Below are positions 39,696 through 50,183 of a stretch of 64,000 bases of DNA, piece by piece. Source of the stretch: Candidatus Absconditabacteria bacterium (GTDB lineage Bacteria; Patescibacteriota; Gracilibacteria; Absconditabacterales; Absconditicoccaceae). Numbering within the stretch: the first letter of the stretch is position 1; each line of letters opens with the position of its first letter. Both the position numbers and the translations under genes were made by a program. The notes beneath the pieces were generated by a model. It did no database searches and was not told the origin of the DNA. It saw nothing but the letters and a program-made list of their open reading frames with translations. The stretch lies in assembly GCA_028685875.1 (NCBI GenBank), contig JAQUDD010000004.1, forward strand, positions 41,222 through 105,221. The letters are read 5' to 3'.

Positions 39696-41195
39696 CTATT
39701 TAGCTCTAGCAATTTTTGCGTAGGTAGTTCCTACTCTAAAGTAATCATTGTAAGCTGACTTTTCAATAGTAACAGGAGTTCCATTAACAGAATACACGAT
39801 TTTGTCGATGTATTTTACTGCATCTGGGTCATTTGCTACTTCTACGAAGTCATTATTACTGAACTCTCCAGAAATAGTTCCTACAACAGCACCACTAACA
39901 TATACTGAAAGGTCTGAAACAATATCAGAACTTGTCTTCTTGTCTACTGAGAAAGTGAACTTAGTCTCATCATCATCAGATACTTGGTTGTAGATATACA
40001 CTAATGCACCAACTACTTTTCTTTTGTATTCTCTATTCTTGTTCACTCCATTAACTTTACCAAGTGTAAGGCTATAGTCACCTGTACCTAGCTCCGCAGT
40101 GTGAGATATTTCCACTTCTACTCCGTCGGTTAGGTCGTAGTTAATTCCCTCTACTAGATATTTAGAGTTTGCACTATCCCATACCGCATCTTCAGTGGTT
40201 CCATCAATTCTTACTCTAATGTAGTTAGAGTTTTGTAATAATGCTGATCAAGTGAAGTCAAAACTTGTAAGGTCAGCAATACTAGAATTTTCCTCAGCTT
40301 TTAATACAAAGCTAGCAAGTACTACATTGGTATCAGATTTAATTACCGTATTTCTAACAGCGTTTCTATCTGTAATAGTAATAAGAGTAATCTTGTTCCC
40401 ATTGATTGTATAGATATTGAAATTTACTTTTGGAGGGTTGATAGAAACTCTTGTGTTAGTGTTAGTTTCTACTGCGCGGAAAGCTGTAGCATCTTTGATA
40501 GAAAGTTCAATAGTTTTACCAAACTCATCTAGTCCTTCAAATCCGAAGGATACTATATAAGTAGTACTCTTTCTTGCCTCAATAATGTCTTTAGGGAAGT
40601 TAATTCTTATTTCATCTCCTACTGTAGAAAAGCTTACATCATTAAGAGTTATACCGTTCTTAGTTACCGTTACCTCTGAAAGGTAGCTCTTTACATCGAA
40701 AGATCCGCTGTTAGTTAAAGTGAATCCATTCACTGCAATCTCTGCAGCATTAGCTTTTACCTGAAGCCTTGCAACTTCATAAACTTTCCCAGCACTGTAA
40801 TAATGGCTGCTCGATTGTCCTTTTGCAGTCAAAGTAGCTCCACTACCTATATAATCTGTACAAGGACAATCAGCGCTGTCTAATGCACAAGCAAGAAGTA
40901 CTAATGGATCTTCACAATTTACTATTTCTGTTTGTTCAATTATATCTTGTATTTGACCAATTACATATTCTATTCTCCCACTTAGCATTTCTACTTGTCC
41001 ATTTAGATATTCCACATTTCAAACTAACTTATTCCAGTTTTCTGCTGTCAATACAGCACCAGGAATTGCCTCCAAGTTAGCAGTGTTTGTTCGATTATTA
41101 TTTATAGCAGCATACACAGATAATCATCCTATAATAACTACTAGTCCCGATAGTCAGATAACAAAGCCTGACTTAATATTTTGTAATATGTTCAT
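39696..41195 (-). CDS. Secreted, beta-rich surface protein
   Basis: 499 residues, ATG 41195 to TAG 39696, TGA as Gly in the signal segment (FVI-G-LSGLVVIIG-G-LSVYA), once before residue ~60, and at 40248. It opens with a signal peptide or N-terminal anchor, then NLEAIPGAVLTAENWNKLV and a short coiled coil (VEYLNGQVEMLSGRIEYV). A Cys pair region (LACALDSADCPCTDYIG) and several beta domains follow. The overall plan (anchor, coil, beta repeats) suggests a fibrous or S-layer-type protein; I cannot assign a family. It lies 27 bases after the SLH-like gene and ends at a good terminator. Confidence 0.78.
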
Positions 41196-41222
41196 AGTAT
41201 TTATGAAGAAGAATATAAAAGA

Positions 41223-41990
41223 TTATTGTAAGATGCAAGTGTTAAATTTTCCACTATTGAAGGTACATTTCTCGGTCTTAGTAGAAGATCCTCCCCCTCA
41301 CCCTCATCATCCTCATCAAGAAGTTTTAGTTGATTGCTCTGCCCCTGTTGTGGTAACTCAACTTTCGTTTATTTCTTTTCATTCTGTATCTCTCTGTTCG
41401 TTCTGATAGGGGTTTTGTATTGTATCTATACCTATATTTCCCTTAACTCATGATCTTTGAATCATGAGCATTACGTATCCCCTAAGCTCTTTTTCCTCTG
41501 GTTCATCAATATTATTCATAATTCCTTCTTTTTGTAAGGCCTGCAAATGTTGTATGTAATATGGAGTTGCTCCATCGTTTCTCGTTCCCCAAATGGCTCT
41601 TGATAAAACCGTACCGAATTCAGCTCTGCTTACCGTATCATAGGGTCTAAATTCTGTAATTCCTACCCCCATGAGCCCCATCTGACAAGATTTTATAATC
41701 CAATCTGCCAAGTCTCCTTTAATTGATGAAGTATCTGTGAAGGTGCAAAGTTTAGAGGTGTCAGCCTCTATCCCTATGACTCTCTCAGCCCAAGCCCCGA
41801 GTATTTTTGCCATTTCTGCTCTTGTCATGGTTCAATACATATTCGCATTATCTATAGATTCTTGGGTAGTCGCACCTACATCGTAAGCATACCTATAAGC
41901 ATTCTGCATTTCGAGAGAATGGTCTGCTCAAAACGAAATTCACCCTATACATAGTAGTAGTGGTGGAGCAAAAATTAATCGTTTTTTCAT
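41223..41990 (-). CDS. SLH-domain-like surface protein with Gly10 tract
   Basis: 255 residues, ATG 41990 to TAA 41223. A signal peptide (KKRLIFAPPLLLCIGGISFGA, two TGA-encoded Gly) is followed by SLH-like repeats: MTRAEMAKILGAWAERVIG, CTFTDTSS...LADWIIKSCQMGLMGV, and VSRAEFGTVLSRAIWG, which bind cell-wall polymers in SLH proteins. A low-complexity tail has a run of ten Gly at 41289-41318, spelled with GGN and five TGA codons mixed, then SSTKTEKC and a final short segment with two more Cys. It is the first gene of a two-gene unit with the 499-aa surface protein, preceded by the structured RNA element at 42005-42166. Confidence 0.85.
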
Positions 41991-42004
41991 AGAAATACCT
42001 TAAA

Positions 42005-42166
42005 ATAAAAAAGACACCATAGAAGTGGTGCTTCAATACCTCATCGCGATTTTAACAATCATTCAACTCAGTATCCACGACTATGATGTCATTTCTCTGG
42101 GTTAAATAATATATGGTTAAAATCACGCGTGGATACTATCCTTGCGATATACTGGTATTGAAGCAA
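42005..42166 (-). ncRNA. Compact pseudoknotted RNA or leader with terminator
   Basis: On the minus strand three perfect inverted repeats interleave. P1 is 42154-42164 with 42030-42040 (11 bp), P2 is 42128-42137 with 42070-42079 (10 bp), and P3 is 42116-42124 with 42048-42056 (9 bp, extendable through a one-base bulge). P2 and P3 cross inside P1, so they form a pseudoknot or two alternative states. A hairpin CACCA/TGGTG followed by TCTTTTTT ends it at about 42007. A promoter sits exactly upstream, so transcription would start at P1. It may be a stand-alone small RNA or an attenuator leader of the SLH gene, whose ATG is 15 bases further on. Confidence 0.65.
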
Positions 42167-42170
42167 TTAC

Positions 42171-42198
42171 TCTATACGCATTTAAGGAAGAATTGCAA
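42171..42198 (-). promoter_or_regulatory. Promoter of the pseudoknotted RNA / SLH operon
   Basis: On the minus strand, TTGCAA (42198-42193) and TATAGA (42176-42171), spacer 16. The predicted start is at 42164-42165, the first base of helix P1. Confidence 0.6.
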
Positions 42199-42216
42199 AG
42201 GGAAAAATAGCTTTCT

Positions 42217-42765
42217 TTAATGGGAATAAGAAACGGCATAGTTATCCCTAAAGTAGGATTGCACAGCATATTTCTTCCCTTGAGAAGAAAGAATTTGGCA
42301 ATATGCAAGTTCCCCTTCATTTGATGAAGGTGAAGGTGTTATTTCTAAAACTGTTATTCATGGAAGATCGTCACTCTGCAGATCTAGGAATTTTACTACA
42401 CACTCTTTGGCTGTCCACTGAAGGTAGAAATCCGTCCAATCATCACATCATGACTCAGAGAGCAAAGAACTATCTCTTTCTTTTATCTCTTCGATATCAA
42501 TAGCTACTTTCTGTTTCCCTATGATAATCGCGATGAGCTCTCCACTATGGGAGGTAGAAAAAAAGTAGTATCAATGCTGAAAAATTCCTTCTCTAGGTAA
42601 AAAATCTGATGCTCAGAGTTTTCTCATCTCTTGCACCAAGAGATAACGAGCAGCGATGGAGTGAGGAGATTTGAGTACAATATCACTCCTCCCTTCACGA
42701 AGGAAAAAATCTCTCGCATGTTGGAGCAAGTCTGGAGTAAAGTCATATTCTTTTATCAATAGCAT
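42217..42765 (-). CDS. 4'-phosphopantetheinyl transferase (Sfp-like)
   Basis: 182 residues, ATG 42765 to TAA 42217, four TGA codons read as Gly positions. The gene is invisible under the standard code. PPTase motifs in order are FSTSHSGELIAIII (His/Ser region), the metal-binding acid pair in VAIDIEEI, and the W-T-x-K-E-x-x-x-K signature (FYLQWTAKECVVKF). It transfers the phosphopantetheine arm of CoA onto the Ser of a carrier protein. The only carrier domain in view is the ACP module inside the neighbouring fusion protein (43062-45710), 296 bases upstream on the same strand, which makes that its likely substrate. Confidence 0.88.
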
Positions 42766-42872
42766 ACTATCTCTTTATCTATCAAAACTCTTTATCAAGA
42801 TTGTATATTCCCCTACCCAACGAATTCCGGAAGAACACGAAGAAGTATTAAAAGGAATTCCTTTTTTACCTA

Positions 42873-42934
42873 GATTCTTCGTCATTCCAGTTCCGTCTCA
42901 TTCTTCGACTTCACTTTCATTCCTCTGAATGACA
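42873..42934. repeat. Palindromic repeat between PPTase and acyl-ligase genes
   Basis: GATTCTTCGTCATTCCAG at one end and CTCTGAATGAC at the other form an imperfect inverted repeat of the same type as those at 1226-1478. The rest of 42766-43061 contains a CTCCTCC/GGAGGAG hairpin (42979-42997) and two copies of ATCAAAACTCTTTA, with no gene. Confidence 0.5.
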
Positions 42935-43061
42935 AACATTTCTACTTTTTCTCTTTTCTTCTCCACTTCTTTAGTTCTCTCCTCCTTCTAGGAGGAGCCG
43001 GAGGAGGTCTCTACTCTTTTATTCCTCTTTACCTATCAAAACTCTTTACCTGTTTATCTCT

Positions 43062-45710
43062 CTATATAATCATTGCTCTCAAAGCCATAAAGTCTGTTTT
43101 CCCTGTTCCAAGAAGAGGTATTTCATCAAGAAGTACTGTTTCTTTGATCGTTACGAGATTAGAGATTCCCTGTTCATGAAGGTAGGTATTTATTTCACTG
43201 AGATTGTGTTCATTAATGGAAAAGAGGACGAATTTTACACTTCCATCTTCATATTCTTTTGCTTCTACAGCGAGCGTTTGCAGCTCTGGTGATCCATATT
43301 TTTCAAGCAAAGTAGCCTCAATAGCAGGGAGAGAAATCATTTCTCCAGCAATTTTTACAAATCTTTTGAGTCTTCCAGAGATATAAAGATACCCGTCTCT
43401 ATCTAGGAATCCTAAATCCCCTGTCTTGTAATATTTTTTACGATTGATAGTAACAAAAGGTGATTCAATATTCTTGTCGAAATATCCATTGAAGACAAAT
43501 TTTCCGGATACGTAAATCATTCCTTCCTTTTTTGCTCAAAGTTCTTTATCTGTCTCTACATCCAGTATTTTTATATCTGCTCCTAAAATAGGCAGTCCTA
43601 CTGAACCATTTTTGATTTTCGTATGCGGAGAGAAAGGATTTGCTGAAATTACCGGACTACATTCGGTAATCCCATATCCTTCTAAGAGAGTACTATTAGG
43701 AGCTTTCGTTTTAATAAGTTGGAAGAGTTCTTCTGGTGCCTTTTCTGCTCCAGCAATCGCTATACGAAGGGAGCTAAGCTGATCTTTGTGTGCAATACTG
43801 ATGATTCCTTTGAGAAAGGTTGGAGTAGATGTAATGAGCGTCGTCTTGGTGTGTTGGATGAGATTTGTAAGCTGTGCCGCATCATTGGGATCTGGAGAAT
43901 ACACTGCACGAATTCCGGAGATCAAAGGGAGGATAGTATTTACGGTGAATCAGAAACTATGAAAAGGGGGGAGGAAAGCGAGCAATATTTCATCCTGTCT
44001 AATATCAAGAATCCCCATCGCTCCGGCTAAGTCTTGCAAGATATTTTGATGTGTTAAGGGAACCGCTTTCGGTAAAGCCTCACTTCCTGAAGTAAAAAGC
44101 ATTACCGCTGTTTCATCCAGCTGTTTTGGGAGAGCGAACCTGATTGCTGAAAATAGGGCCTTAATCTTTTTAGAAAGTTTGAGATTTTTGAGGAGTTCCT
44201 CGAAGAAGGTCATCTCATACTCTTCAAGCCGAGGCTTTTGAATTTTTTTGAAGAAGGTAGCAGAGGTTAAAATAACAGAGATTTCCTGACTCTTTACACA
44301 GTGAGCGAATCCTTCTTCCGATTGGGTTCGGTTGAGCATTACTGGGACTTTTTCTGCTAGATAACAGGAGACAATAAGCAACGACGTTGCAGAGAGGGAA
44401 GGAAGCATAATGGCAATATTTTTTCCTGGGAACTGACGGAGAATATCTGCAATCAAATATGCTTTGATGAGAAAATCTTGGTGAGATTGTACTCCAAAAA
44501 TCTGATCATAACAAAAAGAATTTTTCTTCTGCTTTTTAAAGTTTCTTTTGAAGAGGGTAAGGATTGTGTCTTTGGGAGTAAGTTCTTTTTTGAGGGAAGT
44601 ATAAATCAAATTAGAATTTTCTGGATATACCCGTTCACAAGGTTTGAGATCCTCTACAAAAGGACTCTTTCCCATCGCCATTAGGACTAAATCTCCTACT
44701 GCTTTGAGATCAAGTAGGGGAGGATTGGATGCTCCAGAGAAGTCCTGAGTGATAGAAGATTTAATCTCTGCCATATCCAAGGAATCAAGATAACAATCAA
44801 GAATGAGGTTGGTACTCAGCGTTATTTCCCCCTCATATTCAGGTTTGATAGTACGAATCTTTTCTTCAATGGTTTTGAGAATACCCTTAGGATATTTGAG
44901 TGTGGAATAATCAACCTTTTTTCTGAGAGTATCTAGAGATCCTTTAATCTGATTGGGGGCATGATGATGCAAAACAGTATTGTACCAACAGAGTCCAGAA
45001 CGATAAAAAATCTGTTCTTCTCCAGCAGCATTATAGATTTTTTCTAGGGAGATATTGAAGATATCGAGTCCTGAGCTTTCTGCTTTTCTGAGGTCTTTAC
45101 TATATTCCTGAATTTCTATGGAGACTTTCCTTTTGGGGATAAAGACGAAGAGATTAAAAATGGCGAAAAATAAGCCTTTGAGAAGAAAAATGACAAGACT
45201 GGGACCATCGCCATTTCGAGCATAAGACGAACGAGATCCCCATAGCCCTTTGATATTTATGGTAATAAGACGGGTATTTTTGGGAGCATTCTGCACTGCA
45301 TAAAAAGCTGCTTTCTTACCGATAATTGATTGATAGCCCTGTCTTGCAAGTTCTCCTTGAGGATAAAGTAAGATATTTTCTCCTTGTGCTAGAGCAGAGG
45401 AAACCTGTTGCATCATAGCTTGTGCGTCTTCTTTATCTCCTTTGTCTTTTTCAATTTCCGCTACGGGAACCGCCTTGAGGAGACGGAAAATGGGACGCAA
45501 GAGAGGAGAAGAGTAGAAATAATTAGTGACCACGGGATGAAGAATCATATTTCTTCTTAGTAAAGCTCGGATAATAATGGGATCGACCAACGCAATATGG
45601 GCCGGCATAATTAGATAAGGAGCGTCTTTACCTAATAATTCCTTTCCTTGAACGCTAATATCATAGCGTAAAGAAAGCAGAAAATACACTAATCTCGCTA
45701 ATACTTTCAT
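43062..45710 (-). CDS. Acyltransferase-ACP-acyl ligase fusion (Aas-like)
   Basis: 882 residues, ATG 45710 to TAG 43062, TGA as Gly at 43950 and 43536. Three modules are visible. The first is an N-terminal PlsC-type lysophospholipid acyltransferase (residues 1-215; PAHIALVD is the HX4D motif, YPQGELAR the second). The second is an acyl-carrier domain (~290-355) with the DSL attachment serine in DCYLDSLDMAE. The third is an AMP-forming acyl ligase (~400-882) with LFTSGSEALPKAV, EGYGITECSPV and YKTGDLGFLDRDGYLYISGR. E. coli Aas has only the first and third. The plan suggests that free fatty acids are adenylated, loaded on the built-in carrier and transferred to a lysolipid at the membrane. Confidence 0.92.
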
Positions 45711-45829
45711 ATAGAGATAGGAAGGATATAAAATTTCTCAGCTTTGATACTATAAACTTTTGAGCAATTATCAAGAATTTTTTTGTATAAAAAGTCAACT
45801 CAATAGTGTATCTAGTTGTTTGATTTTTT

Positions 45830-45858
45830 TGCTTTTGAGAGGAAGAGAGTGTATAATA
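45830..45858 (+). promoter_or_regulatory. ftsE promoter
   Basis: TTGCTT (45830-45835) and TATAAT (45853-45858), spacer 17, 28 bases before ATG 45887. Confidence 0.65.
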
Positions 45859-45886
45859 AGATATCTTTATTGTCCTTCGTACTGAC

Positions 45887-46558
45887 ATGAATCATCTTGA
45901 AAGAACGCCATTAATTGCCGTAAAAGACCTTACTCGAGGCTATCCTGAACAGACCAAACCTCTTTTTAGAAAGCTGAATTTTGAACTTTTTAAGGGAGAT
46001 TTTACGATAGTCCTTGGAAAATCTGGAGCGGGGAAGTCTACCTTGGTAAGATTTTTGATTGGAGAACTTAGACCCTATAAAAAGACCGTGTACTATAAAA
46101 TGGATGATCTCTCAACACTCAGTGATGATGAAATTCAGAGATATAGAAGGAACATCTGAATTGTTTTTCAGGATTATAAACTCATGGACTCCCTCTCTAT
46201 TAGAGACAATATTATGTATCCTCTTAGACTAGATGGACTAAGTGATACCGTGATTAAAAAGAAATATAAAGAAATCTTACAAAAATTGAATATCGAAGAT
46301 GATGAAAGACTTTCAGGAAAAAATGTATCTGGAGGAGAAAAGCAGAAAGTATCAATAGCCAGAGCATTAATTAACAATTCAGAATTTATTATTGCGGATG
46401 AACCCACGGGAAACCTTGATTGGGAATATACTCAGGAAATTGGAGATGTATTGATTGAAGCTAATGGTAGTGGAAACACCATCCTGCTGATTACTCATGA
46501 TATTCACCTACTTAACTATATTAAGTCTAAAACTAAAGTTCGTATCTTTCAAATGTAA
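45887..46558 (+). CDS. ftsE: FtsE-type ABC ATPase
   Basis: 223 residues. Walker A GKSGAGKST, Q-loop in FQDYKLMDSLSIRDNI, signature VSGGEKQKVSIARAL, Walker B FIIADEPTGNLD, H-loop ITHDIHLL. TGA at 46157-46159 is Gly in RRNI-G-IVFQDYKLM, the family's IGVVFQD position. FtsE works with the membrane protein FtsX to control peptidoglycan hydrolysis during division, but the next gene is not FtsX-like. CGA at the beta-strand start (DLT-x-GYPEQ) could be Trp. The family assignment within the FtsE/LolD/MacB group rests on the DYKLM Q-loop and is not absolute. Confidence 0.85.
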
Positions 46559-46586
46559 TTTTATCCCTTTGTAGTGAATACCATCC

Positions 46587-47075
46587 ATGAGAAATCCTCT
46601 CTCACAGAATAAAGAAGAACTCTACTCAGAGATTATTGATAGCTGTAATGCGCTTCCTATCGCACAATATCTCAAACATGAAGTAGAAAGTTCTTTGAAA
46701 TACTTTCATCAGTATAAACTCCATAACATCAAGAAAAATCTGAACATGTTTTGTGATTACTTGCTTTTTCTCAATGAAGAAAATGGGAAACAAATTCTCG
46801 AATTAACCACTGAAGAGGGAAATAAAGAACTCTTTCAGCAAGAGATTAGCTATTTCTTTGTCAATTCTGAAGCAAGTGAGGAGGAACTAGGTATTGTAAA
46901 AGCTCATATCACAAATAACCCTTATCAAGTTCTCAGTCTGATGCAAGGAGTGAAAGGACTTTTACTACTCACGATTGATGAATTTTGTAATGCATCTCCT
47001 ACGAGGATGGCAATTAATAGCTTTGTCTTTGAGAAAGAGACGAAGAAAAAACAAAAGAAGAAATCCCGCGAATAG
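46587..47075 (+). CDS. Helical cytoplasmic protein, unknown
   Basis: 162 residues, stop TAG, starting 28 bases after ftsE. Composition is all-alpha with a Lys-rich C-terminal tail (KETKKKQKKKSRE). No membrane span or known motif is present, so it does not replace FtsX. The short gap suggests cotranscription with ftsE. The central part (NMFCDYLLFLNEENGKQIL) looks amphipathic. No TGA is used. Confidence 0.7.
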   Translation: MRNPLSQNKEELYSEIIDSCNALPIAQYLKHEVESSLKYFHQYKLHNIKKNLNMFCDYLLFLNEENGKQILELTTEEGNKELFQQEISYFFVNSEASEEELGIVKAHITNNPYQVLSLMQGVKGLLLLTIDEFCNASPTRMAINSFVFEKETKKKQKKKSRE

Positions 47076-47153
47076 GTAGAGACTTGAAATAAAAAACTGA
47101 ATAGATATCATACTTCTGATTTGATATCTTTTTTATTCTCTGAAGAAGGAGTG

Positions 47154-47483
47154 ATGACTACGCCCGCATGTAAGCAGTGTAACTATGAATTTACCTATGA
47201 AAATAATGGAGTAATTGTCTGTCCGGATTGTGACTATGCATGGTCTCCTAATGCTACCCATGAAGAGCAGAGTGAAGATGCTATTGTAGATGCCAATGGG
47301 AATGTATTAGCTGATGGAGACAACATTATCGTGATCAAAGACCTTAAATTTAAAGGAGGAGTTGTAAAGATGGGAACAAAAGTAAAGAACATTAAACTTG
47401 TAGATGGTGACCATAATATTGACTGTAAAATTGATGGAATCGGAGCAATGGGACTTAAATCTGAATTTGTAAAAAAAGCGTAA
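47154..47483 (+). CDS. PhnA/YjdM-family zinc-ribbon protein
   Basis: 109 residues. The N-terminal zinc ribbon ([21 protein letters not shown], cited as two CxxC knuckles) is followed by the PhnA domain: [36 protein letters not shown] and [19 protein letters not shown] at the end, a near-complete match to YjdM. Despite the old name there is no link to phosphonate cleavage established for this family. A purine-rich AAGGAG precedes ATG 47154, which supports this start over TTG 47121. A terminator follows directly. Confidence 0.93.
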   Translation: MTTPACKQCNYEFTYENNGVIVCPDCDYAWSPNATHEEQSEDAIVDANGNVLADGDNIIVIKDLKFKGGVVKMGTKVKNIKLVDGDHNIDCKIDGIGAMGLKSEFVKKA

Positions 47484-47485
47484 CA

Positions 47486-47518
47486 AAAAAAGAGAACAAT
47501 CTTTTCTGTTCTCTTTTA
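47486..47518. terminator. Bidirectional terminator between phnA-like gene and topA
   Basis: Stem AAAAGAGAACA/TGTTCTCTTTT with a nine-base loop; A and T runs on both flanks serve both convergent genes. Confidence 0.88.
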
Positions 47519-47540
47519 TATTGAATACTTCCAAGATAAT

Positions 47541-49901
47541 CTACTTTTTTAATGTCTTAGACTTCTTCGCAGTTGTAGTCTTTCTTCCTTTTCCACCTTT
47601 AGTCTTTTCTCCTCCTGTATCTTTTCCAATAATCGCTAAGCAATCTTCCAACGTCAGATCTGTCGCATCCTTTCAGCCTTTTGGAATTTTATAATTCTTC
47701 TTTGCATACTTGATATAAGGACCATACATCCCATTCAGCACCTCGACTTTCTCTCCATTATGCTCATAAGTGTGGATATATTTATTCGCATCAGCTGTCT
47801 TTTTGTCCTCGATGAGCTGGATCGCCTGCTCCAAAGTAATAGAAAATAGATCGAATTCCGAGTCCTTCTTGATACTACAAAAGAGCGTCTTCCATTTCAC
47901 ATAGGGACCAAATCTCCCATTATTCGCCAACACTTTCTCGCCTTGGTATTCTCCAAGCTCACGAGGAAGTTCAAAGGCTTTCAGTGCTTCCTCAAAGGTA
48001 ATCGTCTCAATACTCGCTCCAGCAGGCAGATTTGCAAACCTTTTCTCCTCATCTTCTTGCGCACCGATCTGGAGCATTGGTCCATATCTCCCAATTCTCG
48101 CGATCATCGGCTTCCCGCTTTTTGGATCCGTTCCTAGTGCCCTTTCAGCACTTACCCTCTCAACACCGCTTGTTTCAATGATTCCTTCGTGAAAGGGTCC
48201 ATAAAACTGAGCGATCATCTCATTTCGTTTGAGGTTTCCTTCTGCAACTTCGTCAAACTCTTGCTCCACATTTGCTGTAAAGGAGTAATCTAGAATCTTG
48301 GGAAAATGCTCTACCAAGAAATCCGTTACCACCATCCCAATATCCGTTGGAAACAGTTTTTGCTTCTCTGCACCAGTAATTTGAGTGAGTGTTTCTGAGG
48401 TTATTTCTCCCTTTTTCAAGGTATATTCTGCATATTTTCTTTCTCTTCCTGGTCTGTCTTCTTTCACGACGTATCCCCTCTTCTGCACGGTAGAAATCGT
48501 CGGTGCATAGGTAGAAGGACGACCAATTCCCTGTTCTTCGAGCTTTTTTACGAGGCTCGCTTCGGTATATCTTGGGGGATGGTTTTTGAATTTCTCCGTA
48601 GCGGTGATCTTTTGGTCTTCGAGATGTTCTCCCTCTTTGAGCTGAGGAAGCATCCCTTTTTGGAGCTCATCATCTCCTTCCTCATCACTCGATTCGAGGT
48701 AAAGCTTTAAAAATCCATCAAATTTGATCACTTCTCCTGTCGCTACAAATTTTTGCTTACTCGTTGAAATATTGATCGTTGCTTTCGTCTTTTCGAGTTC
48801 CGCTGGCGCCATCTGCGAAGCAACGGTTCTCTTCCAGATCAAATCATAGAGCCTTTTTTCACTTGCATCATTTCCCGCGATGCGGTTTTCAAAATGCGTT
48901 GGCCTGATACATTCATGCGCCTCTTGAGATCCTTTCGCCTTAGTCTTATAATTCACCGGATGGGAATATTCTTCTCCAAATTCCTTGCAAATCTGCGCTT
49001 TCGCAGCTTTGATCGCCTGATCAGAGAGATTTACGGAATCCGTTCTCATATAGGTAATATGTCCTGCTTCATACAGCTTTTGTGCCACTTGCATCGTCCT
49101 CTGCACAGAAAATCCTAATTTACGAGATGCTTCTTGCTGAAGTGTTGAAGTCGTAAAAGGTGCAGAAGGAGATTTTTTCCCTGGTTTTACTTCGATATTT
49201 GCAATAGAAAAAGAAGCTGATTTCAGATCTTCGAACAGTTTTTCCACTTCTTTCGCAGTTTTGAGTTGCTTATTGAGTTCGGCATCAAATGGTTTTTTCG
49301 CATCTCCCACAAAATTCGCCACCACTTTGAAAAATCCCTCAGATTCAAATTTTTGGATTTCTCTCTCACGTTCTACAATCAAACGCACCGCCACGCTCTG
49401 CACTCTTCCGGCAGAAAGTCCGGTTTTTATTTTTTTCCAAAGTACCGGAGAAAGCTCAAATCCCACCAAACGATCCAGCACTCTTCTCGCCTGCTGTGCA
49501 TCCACGAGCTTCATATCCAGCGTTCTCGGATTTTTTACCGCATGTTCAATCGCGCTCTTGGTAATCTCATGAAAGACAATTCTTGGTGCTGTTTTGATAT
49601 CCAATCCCAACTGTGTAGCCACATGTCGACCAATCGCTTCCCCTTCACGATCTTCATCGGTTGCGATCCGTACTTTTTCTGATCTCTTGGCTAGTGACTT
49701 TAATTCTGAAATTACTCTCTTTTTATCTGGGGAAACCTCATACTGGGGGGTGAATCCATGTTCAATATCAATCCCCATCCCTTTGCTTGGGAGGTCTACT
49801 ACATGTCCATAGGAAGCTCTCACTTCATAGTCTTCTCAGAGAAATTTTTTAATCGTTTGAGATTTTGCGGGAGACTCCACAATCACGAGATTCTTTGCCA
49901 T
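47541..49901 (-). CDS. topA: DNA topoisomerase I
   Basis: 786 residues, ATG 49901 to TAG 47541. The start MAKNLVIVESPAKSQTIKKF is canonical but is joined to the rest only through a TGA (KKFL-G-EDYEV). The TOPRIM acids are in ATDEDREGEAIG, the active-site Tyr in ITYMRTDS, and the GRPSTYAPTI motif is present. The C-terminus has several small non-zinc repeats (GRYGPMLQIG, GRFGPYVKW, GMYGPYIKYAKKN), then a Gly from TGA 47673 and a basic Lys/Thr tail. CGA at 49626-49628 gives GEAIG-x-HV, where type IA enzymes have Trp (EAIAWHL). It relaxes negative supercoils. Confidence 0.97.
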
Positions 49902-50052
49902 AGCAGGGGAAGAAGAAAGTAAATACTGAAATTACTTTTGCTCTTTTTATAGAAGAGGCGTAAAAATGCAAGTGAGAGAGATTTCATGAGAAAAATTTGT
50001 ATTTTTAAACAGAGTTAATACAGTTATCCTGTTTATATTTCGTGGAATATTT

Positions 50053-50092
50053 AAAAAGATGTCTACTCTATTTATTCCATAGGCATCTTTTT
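50053..50092 (-). terminator. Terminator after the 253-aa membrane protein gene
   Basis: Stem of AAAAAGATG(C/T)C with GGCATCTTTTT, read on the minus strand, about 90 bases past TAA 50184. 49902-50052 shows no gene. Confidence 0.75.
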
Positions 50093-50183
50093 CGATTAGA
50101 TTTAGAAGAACATCTTAGATGATGTGGTAACACTTACTGCACCATTATCAAGCATAGAACGACCGTAATTCCTTATATTTTGA

